NCBI RefSeq assembly: GCF_030317035.1
Contig: NZ_JASZYK010000003.1
Coordinates: 186,001-250,000, forward strand
DNA from: Variovorax sp. J22G73
Lineage (GTDB): Bacteria; Pseudomonadota; Gammaproteobacteria; Burkholderiales; Burkholderiaceae_C
DNA length: 64,000 nucleotides
Reading direction: 5' to 3'
A model generated the notes under the pieces. It saw only the letters and a list, made by a program, of their open reading frames with translations, searched no databases and had not been told where the DNA came from. The position numbers were made by a program, and so were the translations under genes. Below, piece by piece: positions 1 through 8,410 of the stretch (position 1 is the first letter of the stretch; every line of letters starts with the position of its first letter).

Positions 1-180
1 CCGCAGCCCGATGAACCCATGCGCCGCCGGCTCGGTGCTGTCGTAGGCCTCGGTCTCGACGATGCGCCCGCCCACGCCGTCGACCAGCACGGTCACGCCG
101 ATCAACCGGCGCGCCACTTCTTGCGCGGGGCCTTCGAAGCCGAGGGATTCAACAACAGAGGGCAAGGTGCGGGAGTGCAT
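1..180 (-). CDS. DNA-3-methyladenine glycosylase, N-terminal part (cut by window edge)
   Basis: Reading the minus strand from an ATG at 180 gives 60 codons that run off the left edge. The translation contains [10 protein letters not shown] followed by [18 protein letters not shown], which matches the core of the AAG/Mpg family of alkylation-repair glycosylases. In that family the Glu of the ETEAY motif activates the water that removes 3-methyladenine and related bases. The start is supported by 60 clean codons beginning just before the family core. The rest of the gene is outside the window, so completeness cannot be judged. It ends 36 bases from the MocR regulator gene, which is on the same strand upstream. 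Confidence 0.83.
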   Translation of the reverse strand, partial: MHSRTLPSVVESLGFEGPAQEVARRLIGVTVLVDGVGGRIVETEAYDSTEPAAHGFIGLR

Positions 181-216
181 GCGCGTCGATCGTAGCCGTG
201 GTGGCCTCGCGATGGT

Positions 217-1704
217 TCAGGCAGCCCGCGCACGTTTCAGGCAACCCAGCAGCACCTGGAACGCCGGTTCGATGTCCGCCTCTTGCACGCACGCGTACCC
301 CAGCAGCAGCCCGCGCTGCGCGCTCTTGCGCCGGTAGTAGCGCGACAGCGGGCGCGTGAGCACGCCGTGGGCTTCCGCGTCTTGCGAGACGGCCACGTCG
401 TCGCAGCCCTCGGGCAGTTGCAGCACCAGGTGCAGCCCGGCGTTGCTCGCCTGCGGGTGCAGGTACGCCGGCCCCAGGTGCGTGGCGATGAGCCCGGCCA
501 GCAGCGCGCGCCGCCGCGCGTACAGCACGCGCATGCGGCGGATGTGCGCGGCGTAGTGGCCCTGGTCGATCAGCTCGGCCAGCGCCACCTGCGTGAGCGC
601 ATGGCCTTCGCGGTACAGGTCGGCATGCGCCGTGCGAAAGGGCGCGGCCAGCGCGCGCGGCAGCACCATGTAGCCCACGCGCAGGCCGGGGAACAGCGTC
701 TTGCTGAAGGTGCCGACATAGATCACGGGGCTGTCGGGCTCCAGCCCCTGCATCGACGGAATCGGCCGGCCCGCGAAGCGGAATTCGCTGTCGTAGTCGT
801 CCTCGAAGATCCAGCCGCCCGAGGCGCGCGCGTGGTCGAGCAGCGCGCGGCGCCGCGCCAGGCTCATCACCGAGCCCAGCGGGTACTGGTGCGAAGGCGT
901 CACGAAGATCAGGCGCGGCGGCGTGCCGCCGTGCGGCCAGCCGGCCTCGGGGCTGTCGTCGCCAGTTTCGACCTTCAGCGCGCGCACGCGCGTGCCGTCC
1001 ATCTGCAGCACCTTGTGAAAGCCCCAGTAGCCGGGCTCTTCCACCCACACGGTGTCGCGCGGGTCGGCCAGCATGCGCAGCGACAGGTCGATGGCCTGGT
1101 GCACGCCCTCGGTCACCAGCACCTGGTCGGCGTTGCAGCGCACCGCGCGCGCCACGCGCAGGTGCTCGGCAATGGCCTCGCGCAGCGCCGGGTGGCCGCC
1201 GCCGTGCGAATAGGTGAGCAGGTCGGGCGTGGGCGCGCGCCACAGCCGCGACACGATGCGCCCGAAGGTGCGGTGCGGAAACTGCGTCACGTCGGGCACG
1301 CCGGGCATGAAGGCGCCCCACTGGCGCGGCGCCGCCGCCGCGTCGGCCACCAGCGCCTGTGCGCGTTTGGCCAGCCGCACGGCGGCGGGCGCCTCGGGGG
1401 CGGCGGCGCGCGCGCGGCCGGCGCTCAACTGGCTCTCTGGCGTGGTCGCGGCCACGAAGGTGCCGCTGCCCACGCGCGAATGCACATAGCCCTCGGCCTG
1501 CAGCTGCGCGTAGGCGTGCAGCACGGTGTTGCGCGACATGGCAATTTCGCGCGCCAGGTCGCGCGAGGCGGGCAGGGGACTCGAGGGCGGCAGGCTGCCG
1601 TCGAGGATGGCCTCGCGCAGGCAGTCGTACAGCTGGCGGTTCAGCGCGGCCCCGGCATCGGGGGCGAGGCGTTGCAGCACAAGGTCGGCACAGATGGATT
1701 TCAT
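217..1704 (-). CDS. MocR/GabR-family PLP-dependent transcriptional regulator
   Basis: This is a 495-residue protein with an N-terminal GntR-type winged helix (about residues 15-85, with ASRDLAREIAMSRNTVLHAY) and a C-terminal fold-type I aminotransferase-like domain. The PLP lysine is in GTFSKTLFPGLR near residue 330. The start is the ATG at 1704; the open frame continues far upstream antisense to gabT and gabD, but that part has no family similarity. Divergent placement 138 bases from gabT strongly suggests a GabR-like role, activating GABA use genes and repressing itself in response to PLP and GABA. The effector is inferred from context, not seen. Confidence 0.88.
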   Translation of the reverse strand: MKSICADLVLQRLAPDAGAALNRQLYDCLREAILDGSLPPSSPLPASRDLAREIAMSRNTVLHAYAQLQAEGYVHSRVGSGTFVAATTPESQLSAGRARAAAPEAPAAVRLAKRAQALVADAAAAPRQWGAFMPGVPDVTQFPHRTFGRIVSRLWRAPTPDLLTYSHGGGHPALREAIAEHLRVARAVRCNADQVLVTEGVHQAIDLSLRMLADPRDTVWVEEPGYWGFHKVLQMDGTRVRALKVETGDDSPEAGWPHGGTPPRLIFVTPSHQYPLGSVMSLARRRALLDHARASGGWIFEDDYDSEFRFAGRPIPSMQGLEPDSPVIYVGTFSKTLFPGLRVGYMVLPRALAAPFRTAHADLYREGHALTQVALAELIDQGHYAAHIRRMRVLYARRRALLAGLIATHLGPAYLHPQASNAGLHLVLQLPEGCDDVAVSQDAEAHGVLTRPLSRYYRRKSAQRGLLLGYACVQEADIEPAFQVLLGCLKRARAA

Positions 1705-1717
1705 GCGGGTTTTCAAA

Positions 1718-1762
1718 TGGCCCCATGCATTTGAGCGGAAGCGGATCTTTTCGATGGGGCCA
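1718..1762. promoter_or_regulatory. 9-base inverted repeat between the MocR regulator and gabT
   Basis: TGGCCCCAT at 1718-1726 is exactly complementary to ATGGGGCCA at 1754-1762, with a 27-base spacer. It lies in the divergent control region. GabR-type regulators bind paired sites in such regions, so this is a candidate operator; the assignment is inference. Confidence 0.4.
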
Positions 1763-1842
1763 ATGCCGGATTCAATCAGATCTTTCGAGCGATCTCCATC
1801 CTTCTTTCTTTCCGTCCTTCTTTCTCTTTCCAGCGAGCCTCC

Positions 1843-3111
1843 ATGACCACCAACAGCGAACTCAAGAACCGCCGCCTCGCCGCCACCCCGCGCGGTGTGG
1901 GCGTGATGTGCGACTTTCATGCCCAGCGTGCCGAGAACGCGAGCCTGTGGGACGTGGAAGGCCGCGAGTACATCGACTTTGCCGCCGGCATCGCGGTGCT
2001 CAACACCGGCCACCGCCACCCGAAGCTGGTCGCCGCCATCGAGGCGCAGCTGGCCCGCTTCACCCACACGGCCTACCAGATCGTTCCCTACGAAAGCGCG
2101 ATTGCGCTGGCCGAGCGGCTGAACGCGCTGGTGCCCATCTCGGGCCCGGTGAAGACGGCCTTTTTCACCACCGGCGCCGAGGCGCTGGAAAACGCCGTGA
2201 AGATCGCGCGCGCCCACACCGGCCGCGCCGGCGTGGTGGCCTTCGGCGGCGGCTTTCACGGCCGCACGCTCATGACGCTGGCCATGACGGGCAAGGTCGC
2301 GCCCTACAAGCTGGGCTTCGGCCCGTTCCCGGCCGACGTGTTCCACGTGCCGTTCCCCAGCGCGCTGCATGGTGTGAGCGCGGCCGATTCGCTGGCCGCG
2401 CTGGCGCGTCTGTTCAAGACCGACATCGACCCGCAGCGCGTGGCCGCGATCGTCATCGAACCGGTGCAGGGCGAGGGCGGTTTCAACGTCGCGCCCACCG
2501 AGCTGCTGCAGGGCCTGCGCGCGCTGTGCGACACGCACGGCATCGTGCTGATCGCCGACGAGGTGCAAAGCGGCTTCGCGCGCACGGGCAAGCTCTTTTC
2601 CATGCAGCACCACGGCGTGGAGCCCGACCTGGTCACCATGGCCAAGAGCCTGGCGGGCGGCATGCCGCTGTCGGCGGTGGCGGGGCGCGCGGCCATCATG
2701 GACGCGCCCGCCCCGGGCGGCCTGGGCGGCACCTACGCGGCCAACCCGCTGGCCGTGGCATCGGCGCATGCGGTGCTCGACGTGATCGTGGAAGAAAAGC
2801 TGTGCGACCGCGCCGCCGAACTGGGCTCGCGCCTGGTGTCGCGCCTGCTCGACGCGAAGGAATCGAACAAGGCCATCGCCGAGGTGCGCGCGCAGGGCTC
2901 CATGGTCGCCATCGAGCTGTGCGACCCCGCCACCGGCGCGCCCGACGCCGAGGCCGTGAAGCGCGTGCAGGCCAAGGCGATGGAGCAGGGCCTGCTGCTG
3001 CTGAGCTGCGGCATGTACGGCAACGTGATCCGCTTCCTGTACCCGCTGACCATTCCCGATGCGCTGTTCGAACGCGCGCTGGGCATCATCGACAACGCGC
3101 TGAAGGCTTGA
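1843..3111 (+). CDS. gabT: 4-aminobutyrate transaminase
   Basis: The 422-residue class III aminotransferase transfers the amino group of GABA to 2-oxoglutarate, giving succinate semialdehyde and glutamate in the cytoplasm. Length is typical for GabT. Visible features are TTGAEALENAVKIAR for phosphate binding, IVIEPVQGEGG, the PLP ring contact in IADEVQSGFARTG (D239) and the Schiff-base lysine K268 in TMAKSLAGGMPLS. The ATG is preceded by a pyrimidine-rich leader and AGCGAGCC rather than a strong ribosome site. gabD follows after 13 bases, so the two form an operon for GABA conversion to succinate, controlled by the divergent MocR protein. Use of related omega-amino acids such as 5-aminovalerate is possible. 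Confidence 0.93.
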   Translation: MTTNSELKNRRLAATPRGVGVMCDFHAQRAENASLWDVEGREYIDFAAGIAVLNTGHRHPKLVAAIEAQLARFTHTAYQIVPYESAIALAERLNALVPISGPVKTAFFTTGAEALENAVKIARAHTGRAGVVAFGGGFHGRTLMTLAMTGKVAPYKLGFGPFPADVFHVPFPSALHGVSAADSLAALARLFKTDIDPQRVAAIVIEPVQGEGGFNVAPTELLQGLRALCDTHGIVLIADEVQSGFARTGKLFSMQHHGVEPDLVTMAKSLAGGMPLSAVAGRAAIMDAPAPGGLGGTYAANPLAVASAHAVLDVIVEEKLCDRAAELGSRLVSRLLDAKESNKAIAEVRAQGSMVAIELCDPATGAPDAEAVKRVQAKAMEQGLLLLSCGMYGNVIRFLYPLTIPDALFERALGIIDNALKA

Positions 3112-3124
3112 TGGAAATACGCGC

Positions 3125-4603
3125 ATGACCAACACCGACACAAACACCAACCCCCTGGGCCTGAAGCGCCCCGACCTGCTGCGGCCCGCCTGCCTCATCG
3201 ACGGCGAATGGGCCGGCGCCGACAACGGCGCCACGCTCGCCGTGACCGACCCCGCCACCGGCCGGCACATTGCCGACGTGCCCCGCATGGGCCGCGCCGA
3301 AACCGAGCGCGCCATTGCCGGCGCCGCCGCCGCGCTGCCTGCCTGGCGCGCCCGCACCGCCCGCGAGCGCGCCCAGGTGCTGCGCCGCTGGGCCGACCTG
3401 ATGCTCGCGCACCAGGACGACCTGGGCCGCCTCATGACGCTGGAGCAGGGCAAGCCGCTGGCCGAAGCGCGCGGCGAAATCGCCTACGCCGCCTCTTTCA
3501 TCGAATGGTTCGCCGAAGAGGCCAAGCGCGTCGATGGCGAGGTGCTGCAGCCGCAGCGCGGCGGCCAGCGCATCGTGGTGCTCAAGCAGCCCATCGGCGT
3601 GTGCGCGGCCATCACGCCGTGGAATTTTCCGGCCGCGATGATCACGCGCAAGGTCGGCCCCGCGCTGGCCGCGGGCTGCACCATCGTCGTGAAGCCGGCC
3701 GAGCTCACGCCGCTGAGCGCCTTTGCGCTGGGCGTGCTGGGGCTGGAGGCCGGCCTGCCGCCGGGCGTGCTGCAGATCGTGACCGGCGACGCACCGGCCA
3801 TCGGCGCCGCGCTGTGCGAGAGCGACACCGTGCGCAAGCTCAGCTTCACCGGCTCCACCGGCGTGGGCCGCCTGCTGATGCAGCAGTGCGCGCCCACCAT
3901 CAAGAAGCTGTCGCTGGAGCTCGGCGGCAACGCGCCGCTCATCGTGTTCGACGACGCGGACCTGGAGCGCGCGGTGGAAGGCATCGTCGCTTCCAAGTTC
4001 CGCAACGCGGGGCAGACCTGCGTGTGCGCGAACCGCATCTACGTGCAGTCGGGCATCTACGAGGCGCTGTCGCAGCGGCTGGTGCAGGCGGTGGAAGCGA
4101 TGCGCGTGGGCAACGGGCTGGAAGCCGGCGTGGTGCAAGGCCCGCTCATCGATTCGCGCGCGGTCGCCAAGGTGCGCGAGCACATCGACGATGCGCTCAC
4201 GCAGGGCGCGCAGCTGCGCACCGGCGGCAAGCCGCATGCGATGGGCGGCACCTTCTTCGAACCGACCGTGCTCACCGGCGTCACGCAGCAGATGCGCGTG
4301 GCGCGCGAGGAAACCTTCGGCCCGCTGGCGCCGCTGTTTCGCTTCGACACGGAAGAAGAAGCCATCGCCATGGCCAACGACACGGTGTTCGGCCTGGCGG
4401 CCTATGTGTTCACCGAAGACCGCCGTCGCATCTGGCGCGTGGGCGAGCAGCTTGAAACGGGCATGGTCGGCATCAACACCGGCCTGATTTCCAACGAGGT
4501 CGCGCCCTTCGGCGGCGTGAAGCAGTCGGGGCTCGGGCGCGAAGGCTCGCGCCACGGCATCGAGGACTACCTGGAGCTGAAGTACCTCTGCCTGCAGGAC
4601 TGA
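3125..4603 (+). CDS. gabD: NAD(P)-dependent succinate-semialdehyde dehydrogenase
   Basis: The 492-residue aldehyde dehydrogenase oxidises succinate semialdehyde from GabT to succinate, which enters the TCA cycle. The catalytic cysteine is C299 in FRNAGQTCVCANRIY and the general-base glutamate is E265 in LSLELGGNAP. The nucleotide-binding ITPWNFPAAMI and FTGSTGVG segments are intact. Length equals that of GabD-type enzymes. Its 13-base spacing from gabT makes co-transcription very likely. The GABA step is assigned from family and neighbour; glutarate semialdehyde could be an alternative substrate. Confidence 0.93.
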   Translation: MTNTDTNTNPLGLKRPDLLRPACLIDGEWAGADNGATLAVTDPATGRHIADVPRMGRAETERAIAGAAAALPAWRARTARERAQVLRRWADLMLAHQDDLGRLMTLEQGKPLAEARGEIAYAASFIEWFAEEAKRVDGEVLQPQRGGQRIVVLKQPIGVCAAITPWNFPAAMITRKVGPALAAGCTIVVKPAELTPLSAFALGVLGLEAGLPPGVLQIVTGDAPAIGAALCESDTVRKLSFTGSTGVGRLLMQQCAPTIKKLSLELGGNAPLIVFDDADLERAVEGIVASKFRNAGQTCVCANRIYVQSGIYEALSQRLVQAVEAMRVGNGLEAGVVQGPLIDSRAVAKVREHIDDALTQGAQLRTGGKPHAMGGTFFEPTVLTGVTQQMRVAREETFGPLAPLFRFDTEEEAIAMANDTVFGLAAYVFTEDRRRIWRVGEQLETGMVGINTGLISNEVAPFGGVKQSGLGREGSRHGIEDYLELKYLCLQD

Positions 4604-4616
4604 GGAAAGAACCGGG

Positions 4617-4633
4617 GCCGAAAGCGCTTCGGC
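4617..4633. terminator. Hairpin between convergent gabD and phosphotransacylase genes
   Basis: GCCGAA at 4617-4622 pairs with TTCGGC at 4628-4633 around a 5-base loop, directly between the two convergent stop codons. There is only a weak T-rich stretch on the minus strand (TTCTTTCC). A bidirectional terminator is plausible. Confidence 0.45.
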
Positions 4634-4634
4634 T

Positions 4635-5624
4635 TCAGCCCACGGCCTTGATGAGCCGCTCGCGCCCCGCCTTCGCGAGCATCGAGGCCACGGCGCACGA
4701 GGCGAGCCGTGCCGGTTCGGAATCGGCGCGGCTCGTGAGGATCACCGGCACCTTGGTGCCCAGCACGATGCCCGCCGCATAGGCGCCGCCCAGGAAGGTC
4801 AGGCTCTTCGCGAGCATGTTGCCCGCGTCCAGGTCGGGCACGATCAGCACGTTGGCACGCCCCGCCACCGGCGACACGATGCCCTTGATGCGCGCGGCCT
4901 CGGGGTCGATGGCGTTGTCCATGGCCAGCGGGCCGTCGAGCTGCGCCCCGGTGATCTGGCCGCGGTCGGCCATCTTGCACAGCACGGCGGCATCGAGCGT
5001 GGACGGCACCTTGGCGTTCACCGTCTCGGTGGCCGACAGCAACGCCACGCGCACGCTGGGCATCTGCAGTGCGTGCGCGAGGTCGATCGCGTTTTGCACG
5101 ATGTCGACCTTCTCCTCGAGCGTGGGCGCGATGTTGATCGCCGCGTCGGAAATGATCAGCGGCTGCGAGTGGCCCGGCACGTCCATCACGAAGCAATGGC
5201 TGATGCGGCGCGAGGTGCGCAGCCCGCCTTCGCGGCGCACCACCGCGCCCATGAGCTCGTCGGTGTGCAGGCTGCCCTTCATCAGAGCATCGACCTCGCC
5301 GCGCAGGGCCATGGCCACGGCCGCGTCGGCCGCGGCATGGCTGTGCGGCGCATCGACGATGTCGAAGGCCGACAGGTCCGCGCCGATGGACGCCGCCGCC
5401 GCCTCGATGCGCTCGCGCGGGCCGATGAGCACCGGCGCGATCAGGCCCAGCCGCACGGACGACAGCACTGCCTCCAGCGACACGTCGTTCACCGGGTGCA
5501 CGACGGCCACGCGCAGCGGCGGCAGCGCGCGGGCCGTGGCGATGAGGCGGTCGTAATGGGGGTGAGCTTGGGGGTGAGCCTGACCTTGGGCATTGGGTTG
5601 TGCGGCAGCAGATGAAGACGCCAT
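4635..5624 (-). CDS. Phosphate acetyl/butyryltransferase family protein
   Basis: The 329-residue protein belongs to the PTA_PTB family, which exchanges CoA and phosphate on short acyl groups. Supporting segments are LRVAVVHPVNDVSLEAV, ALMKGSLHTDELMG, FVMDVPGHSQPLIISDAAINI and FLGGAYAAGIVLGTKVPVILTSRAD. The start is the ATG at 5624, where family similarity begins soon after a short Ala/Gln/His-rich tail. It resembles the phosphotransbutyrylase-like branch rather than long Pta. No acyl kinase gene is adjacent; the gene stands alone, convergent to gabD, so its acyl substrate is unknown. Confidence 0.8.
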   Translation of the reverse strand: MASSSAAAQPNAQGQAHPQAHPHYDRLIATARALPPLRVAVVHPVNDVSLEAVLSSVRLGLIAPVLIGPRERIEAAAASIGADLSAFDIVDAPHSHAAADAAVAMALRGEVDALMKGSLHTDELMGAVVRREGGLRTSRRISHCFVMDVPGHSQPLIISDAAINIAPTLEEKVDIVQNAIDLAHALQMPSVRVALLSATETVNAKVPSTLDAAVLCKMADRGQITGAQLDGPLAMDNAIDPEAARIKGIVSPVAGRANVLIVPDLDAGNMLAKSLTFLGGAYAAGIVLGTKVPVILTSRADSEPARLASCAVASMLAKAGRERLIKAVG

Positions 5625-5656
5625 GGCGGGCTCCGAAGGGTGAGGGGTGAAGGGCG

Positions 5657-6097
5657 TCAGGACGCGCGAACCAGCGGGTGCCGCAGCACGCGCTCGCACA
5701 CCGCGCGGCGGTCGGTGAGCTTGGCGTGCTCTTGCAGCCAGGCCTTCTCGTCCGCGGGCGTGGCCGCCTTGGTGGCGGTGGCCTTGGCGTGCGTGAGCCG
5801 CGCCACGTCGAGCGCGCGTTCCAGCGCTTGCTTGCAGGGCCGGTACTTTTCGGTGGCGTCGGTTTCGGTGGGCCATTGGCTCACCTGCTTTTCCAGCGTC
5901 TTGGTGAGCGTGTCGAAGGCCTTGCGGTCGGCCATCGCCTTCAGGTCGGTCACCTGGCTGGCCAGGTCGTTGAGCATGTGCTGGGAGGCCTCGGCCATCT
6001 CGCGCACCAACTCCTCGTCGGCGGCCAGGGCGTTGTGGAGGCACGCCATCGTCAGGACGGCTGCGCACAGCCATCGGGTCTTTCGCTTGAACTGCAT
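5657..6097 (-). CDS. Small exported protein of unknown function
   Basis: The 146-residue product begins MQFKRKTRWLCAAVLTMACLHNALAADEE, a clear Sec signal peptide with an ALA-A cleavage site near residue 25. The mature part is mostly helical and charged, with two cysteines (in YRPCKQAL and RAVCERVL) that could form a disulfide in the periplasm. I do not recognise a family. It lies 32 bases upstream of the phosphotransacylase gene on the same strand, so the two might be co-transcribed, but no functional link is evident. Confidence 0.7.
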   Translation of the reverse strand: MQFKRKTRWLCAAVLTMACLHNALAADEELVREMAEASQHMLNDLASQVTDLKAMADRKAFDTLTKTLEKQVSQWPTETDATEKYRPCKQALERALDVARLTHAKATATKAATPADEKAWLQEHAKLTDRRAVCERVLRHPLVRAS

Positions 6098-6187
6098 GGC
6101 GGCAAAGCTTAGTCGATGCCGTGCGGCGGGCCCGCGGCGAAAGCCCCGTGGCGGCCGTCAGCGCTCCGCTTCGACGAACGAGTCGAG

Positions 6188-6218
6188 TTGAAACAGACTG
6201 TTAACCAGGCTCTAGAAT
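6188..6218 (+). promoter_or_regulatory. Possible sigma-70 promoter before the Gly-rich lipoprotein gene
   Basis: TTGAAA at 6188-6193 and TAGAAT at 6213-6218 are separated by 19 bases, slightly longer than ideal. The site lies 85 bases before the lipoprotein ATG in an otherwise empty 206-base gap. Confidence 0.4.
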
Positions 6219-6303
6219 CCGCGCCAAAACGTGGAGTGCCCCAGTGCCAGGCGTCAAGACCAGGCTCGGGGCATCAGAAAAAAGATCATTTCTGGAGGAG
6301 AAG

Positions 6304-7509
6304 ATGAAGCGTGTCGTTCGTGCGGCCCTGGCGGGCCTGGTGTCTCTGGTGTCTCTGGTGGTTGCGGGTTGTGGCGGTGGGGGAGGAGGGGGCGGCGGAG
6401 GCGGCGGTGCTGCGTTCCCGCTGGTTGCCGCGCCCGCGGCGCCGCAGGTCAATTACGTCAACGGGCTTTCCATTCGGCTCAACCAGCCTGCCAGCGTCAG
6501 CAGCACGGTCTACGAGGGCCAGCAGATTCCCAGCGTGCTGGTCTCGGGCACGCTGTCCGGCGACGTGAGCTTGCTCAACGGCAAGGTGCTCGTGCTGCTG
6601 GTCGTGGTGCCGGACCCGTTGTTCGAAGAGAAGCCCTCCGTCAGCATCAACGCGACCGGGCTGTCGGCTTCGCTGCTGTTGACCGGCAAGGTCGCACCGG
6701 ACGGCGCCAAGGTCTACAAGGACAACATCACGGTCAAGGCCTGCCTCGACGCCGCCTGCCAGTCGGAAATTCGGGTCGAGAACCCGCAGGTGCCTTACAC
6801 CGTCACCGTCAAGACCGGGCTGACGCTGGGCCAGAAGAGCGTCGATTTCGTGACCCCCTTCGGCACGTACCCGGCCCCGGTGACCGTGCCGGTCGGCTTG
6901 CCGGCGGACGCGGCCTCGTGGTCGGTTGCACCGGTGATCGGCGACACCGGCGGCTTCAAGGTCGAGAAGGCCGGCGACGGCTCGCCGAACATCGTCGTTT
7001 CGTTGGAAGGCCTTGCGCCCAGCGGCACGACATACAAGGGCAGCTTCTCGGTGAGGGCCAGCACGCAGGACGCCCAGCAGCTGAGCAGGATGCTCGACGT
7101 GTCGCTGCAGACCACGGCGTCGGCCGCGCCTTACGCGCCCTCCAGGCCGGAGGCCCGCTTCGTCGTCAAGCAGGGGTATCCGTACCTGACGGGCATGGAT
7201 GCCGCCGTGTTCTTCCCCGGCAACACCAGCGACAAGATGAGCTACGTGAGCACGACGCTGTCCGCCCCACCGGGTGCGGACACGAGCATGTTCCCCAGCG
7301 GCTGGCTGTTCTTCTATTCGTACGACGAGGCGGGGCTGCCCCGGTTCGCGACGAAAAGCTACACCTGGAAGACGCAGGTGCAGGGTTGCTACAACGGCCA
7401 GTGCCTGGTGCCCGGCCGCTATACCGCGACGCTGCGGTTTCGCTACGCGCCGGATGGCCAGCCGGTTTCCATGTTCGACTTTCCGGTGGTGATGGACATC
7501 GTGCCCTGA
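6304..7509 (+). CDS. Glycine-rich-linker lipoprotein, function unknown
   Basis: The 401-residue product starts at the ATG at 6304, chosen because GGAGGAG lies 4 bases upstream and the product then opens with a perfect lipoprotein signal ending LVVAGC (Cys 23). The lipid cysteine is followed by about a dozen consecutive glycines, then roughly 370 residues rich in beta-prone segments (VSTTLSAPPG, YTATLRFRYAPDG) suggesting immunoglobulin-like or similar beta domains on the outer membrane. Cysteine pairs (CLDAAC, CYNGQC) may form disulfides. No family is recognised. It is a single-gene unit, with its own possible promoter and a strong terminator just after the stop. Confidence 0.8.
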   Translation: MKRVVRAALAGLVSLVSLVVAGCGGGGGGGGGGGGAAFPLVAAPAAPQVNYVNGLSIRLNQPASVSSTVYEGQQIPSVLVSGTLSGDVSLLNGKVLVLLVVVPDPLFEEKPSVSINATGLSASLLLTGKVAPDGAKVYKDNITVKACLDAACQSEIRVENPQVPYTVTVKTGLTLGQKSVDFVTPFGTYPAPVTVPVGLPADAASWSVAPVIGDTGGFKVEKAGDGSPNIVVSLEGLAPSGTTYKGSFSVRASTQDAQQLSRMLDVSLQTTASAAPYAPSRPEARFVVKQGYPYLTGMDAAVFFPGNTSDKMSYVSTTLSAPPGADTSMFPSGWLFFYSYDEAGLPRFATKSYTWKTQVQGCYNGQCLVPGRYTATLRFRYAPDGQPVSMFDFPVVMDIVP

Positions 7510-7530
7510 TGGCTCCGGCAAGAAGGGGCG

Positions 7531-7574
7531 AAATGGGAGAGACTGCGGCCCCGGCCCGGTTCTCCCATTTTTTT
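7531..7574 (+). terminator. Strong intrinsic terminator after the lipoprotein gene
   Basis: AAATGGGAGA at 7531-7540 pairs perfectly with TCTCCCATTT at 7561-7570, with a GC-rich 20-base loop, and the stem runs into seven T residues (7568-7574). It sits 21 bases after the lipoprotein stop. This separates the lipoprotein from the following binding-protein gene. Confidence 0.85.
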
Positions 7575-7598
7575 GCCTCTTCAAATCCAAGGCGACCG

Positions 7599-8348
7599 AT
7601 GAAGAAACTTCCCCTTGCCCTCGCGTTGCTGGCCCTGTGCACAAGCGCCCTGGCCGCCGACCTGAAGGTGCTCACCGCCGGCGCCTTCAAGCCCGTGGTG
7701 GTCGCGCTGGCCCCTGTGTTCGAGCAGCGCACCGGCCACAAGCTCAGCATCGACAACGACACCGCGGGCGCGCTGCAGAAGCGCATCGCCGGTGGCGAGG
7801 CCTTCGACCTCGTGGTGCTCACGCCGGCGGCCATCGAGCAGCTGGCCGCGGCGGGCAAGGTGGCCGCGGGCACGTCGGCGCGGCTGGCGCGCGTGGCCAT
7901 CGGCGTGGCGGTGAAGCAGGGCGCGCCGGCGCCCGACATCTCGAGCGTGGCGAGCTTCAGGCAGGCGCTGCTCGATGCGCGCGCGGTGGCCTACATCGAC
8001 CCCGCAGCGGGGGGCTCCAGCGGCGTGTACCTGTCGCAGCTGTTCGTGAAGATGGGCATTGCGGCGCAGGTGCAGCCCAAGGCGGTGCTGGTGCCCGGCG
8101 GGCTGGTGGCGCAGCGCGTGGTCGACGGCGAGGCCGACCTTGCGGTGCACCAGGTCAGCGAAATCCTGGCGGTGCCGGGCGCCACGCTGGTCGGGCCGAT
8201 TCCGGCGGAAGTGCAGAACTACACGGTGTACGCGGGAGCGGTGGGCGCCGCGGCGCGCGAGCCTTCGGCCGCGCAGGCCTTCCTGGCCTTGCTGGGCAGC
8301 GCCGAGGCACGCGCGGTGCTGGCGCAAAAGGGCATGGAAGCGCCCTGA
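7599..8348 (+). CDS. ModA-like periplasmic substrate-binding protein
   Basis: The 249-residue protein begins with a signal peptide (MKKLPLALALLALCTSALAA) and continues as a type II periplasmic binding fold like ModA: DLKVLTAGAFKPVVVALAPVFEQRTGHKLSI, NDTAGALQKRIAGGEAFDLVVLTPAAI, IDPAAGGSSGVYLSQLF. ModA proteins bind molybdate or tungstate for ABC import, but many relatives of this short form occur without permease genes, and none is adjacent here. The ligand is therefore unknown. It is noteworthy that two molybdenum enzymes are encoded further along the window. The ATG at 7599 gives the complete signal peptide. Confidence 0.8.
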   Translation: MKKLPLALALLALCTSALAADLKVLTAGAFKPVVVALAPVFEQRTGHKLSIDNDTAGALQKRIAGGEAFDLVVLTPAAIEQLAAAGKVAAGTSARLARVAIGVAVKQGAPAPDISSVASFRQALLDARAVAYIDPAAGGSSGVYLSQLFVKMGIAAQVQPKAVLVPGGLVAQRVVDGEADLAVHQVSEILAVPGATLVGPIPAEVQNYTVYAGAVGAAAREPSAAQAFLALLGSAEARAVLAQKGMEAP

Positions 8349-8374
8349 GCGGCACGCGCAGCCCGTCCTGCTGG

Positions 8375-8410
8375 CGCTACTTGTCCTACACGCGCTACTT
8401 GTCTTGCTCG
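8375..8410. repeat. 18-base tandem repeat, two units
   Basis: CGCTACTTGTCCTACACG at 8375-8392 is followed by CGCTACTTGTCTTGCTCG at 8393-8410. The array covers the C-terminal codons of the serine hydrolase gene and the gap to the ModA-like gene. Unit length is twice the 9 bases seen in other arrays of this window. Confidence 0.6.

Noticed and set aside
217..3453. A 1078-codon open frame on the minus strand extending the MocR gene
   Set aside because: Everything upstream of 1704 is antisense to gabT and gabD, has no family similarity, and is typical of open antisense frames in GC-rich DNA.
7533..7598. A coding extension starting MGETAAPARFSHFF upstream of the ModA-like gene
   Set aside because: These bases form a perfect intrinsic terminator, and the signal peptide begins properly at 7599.
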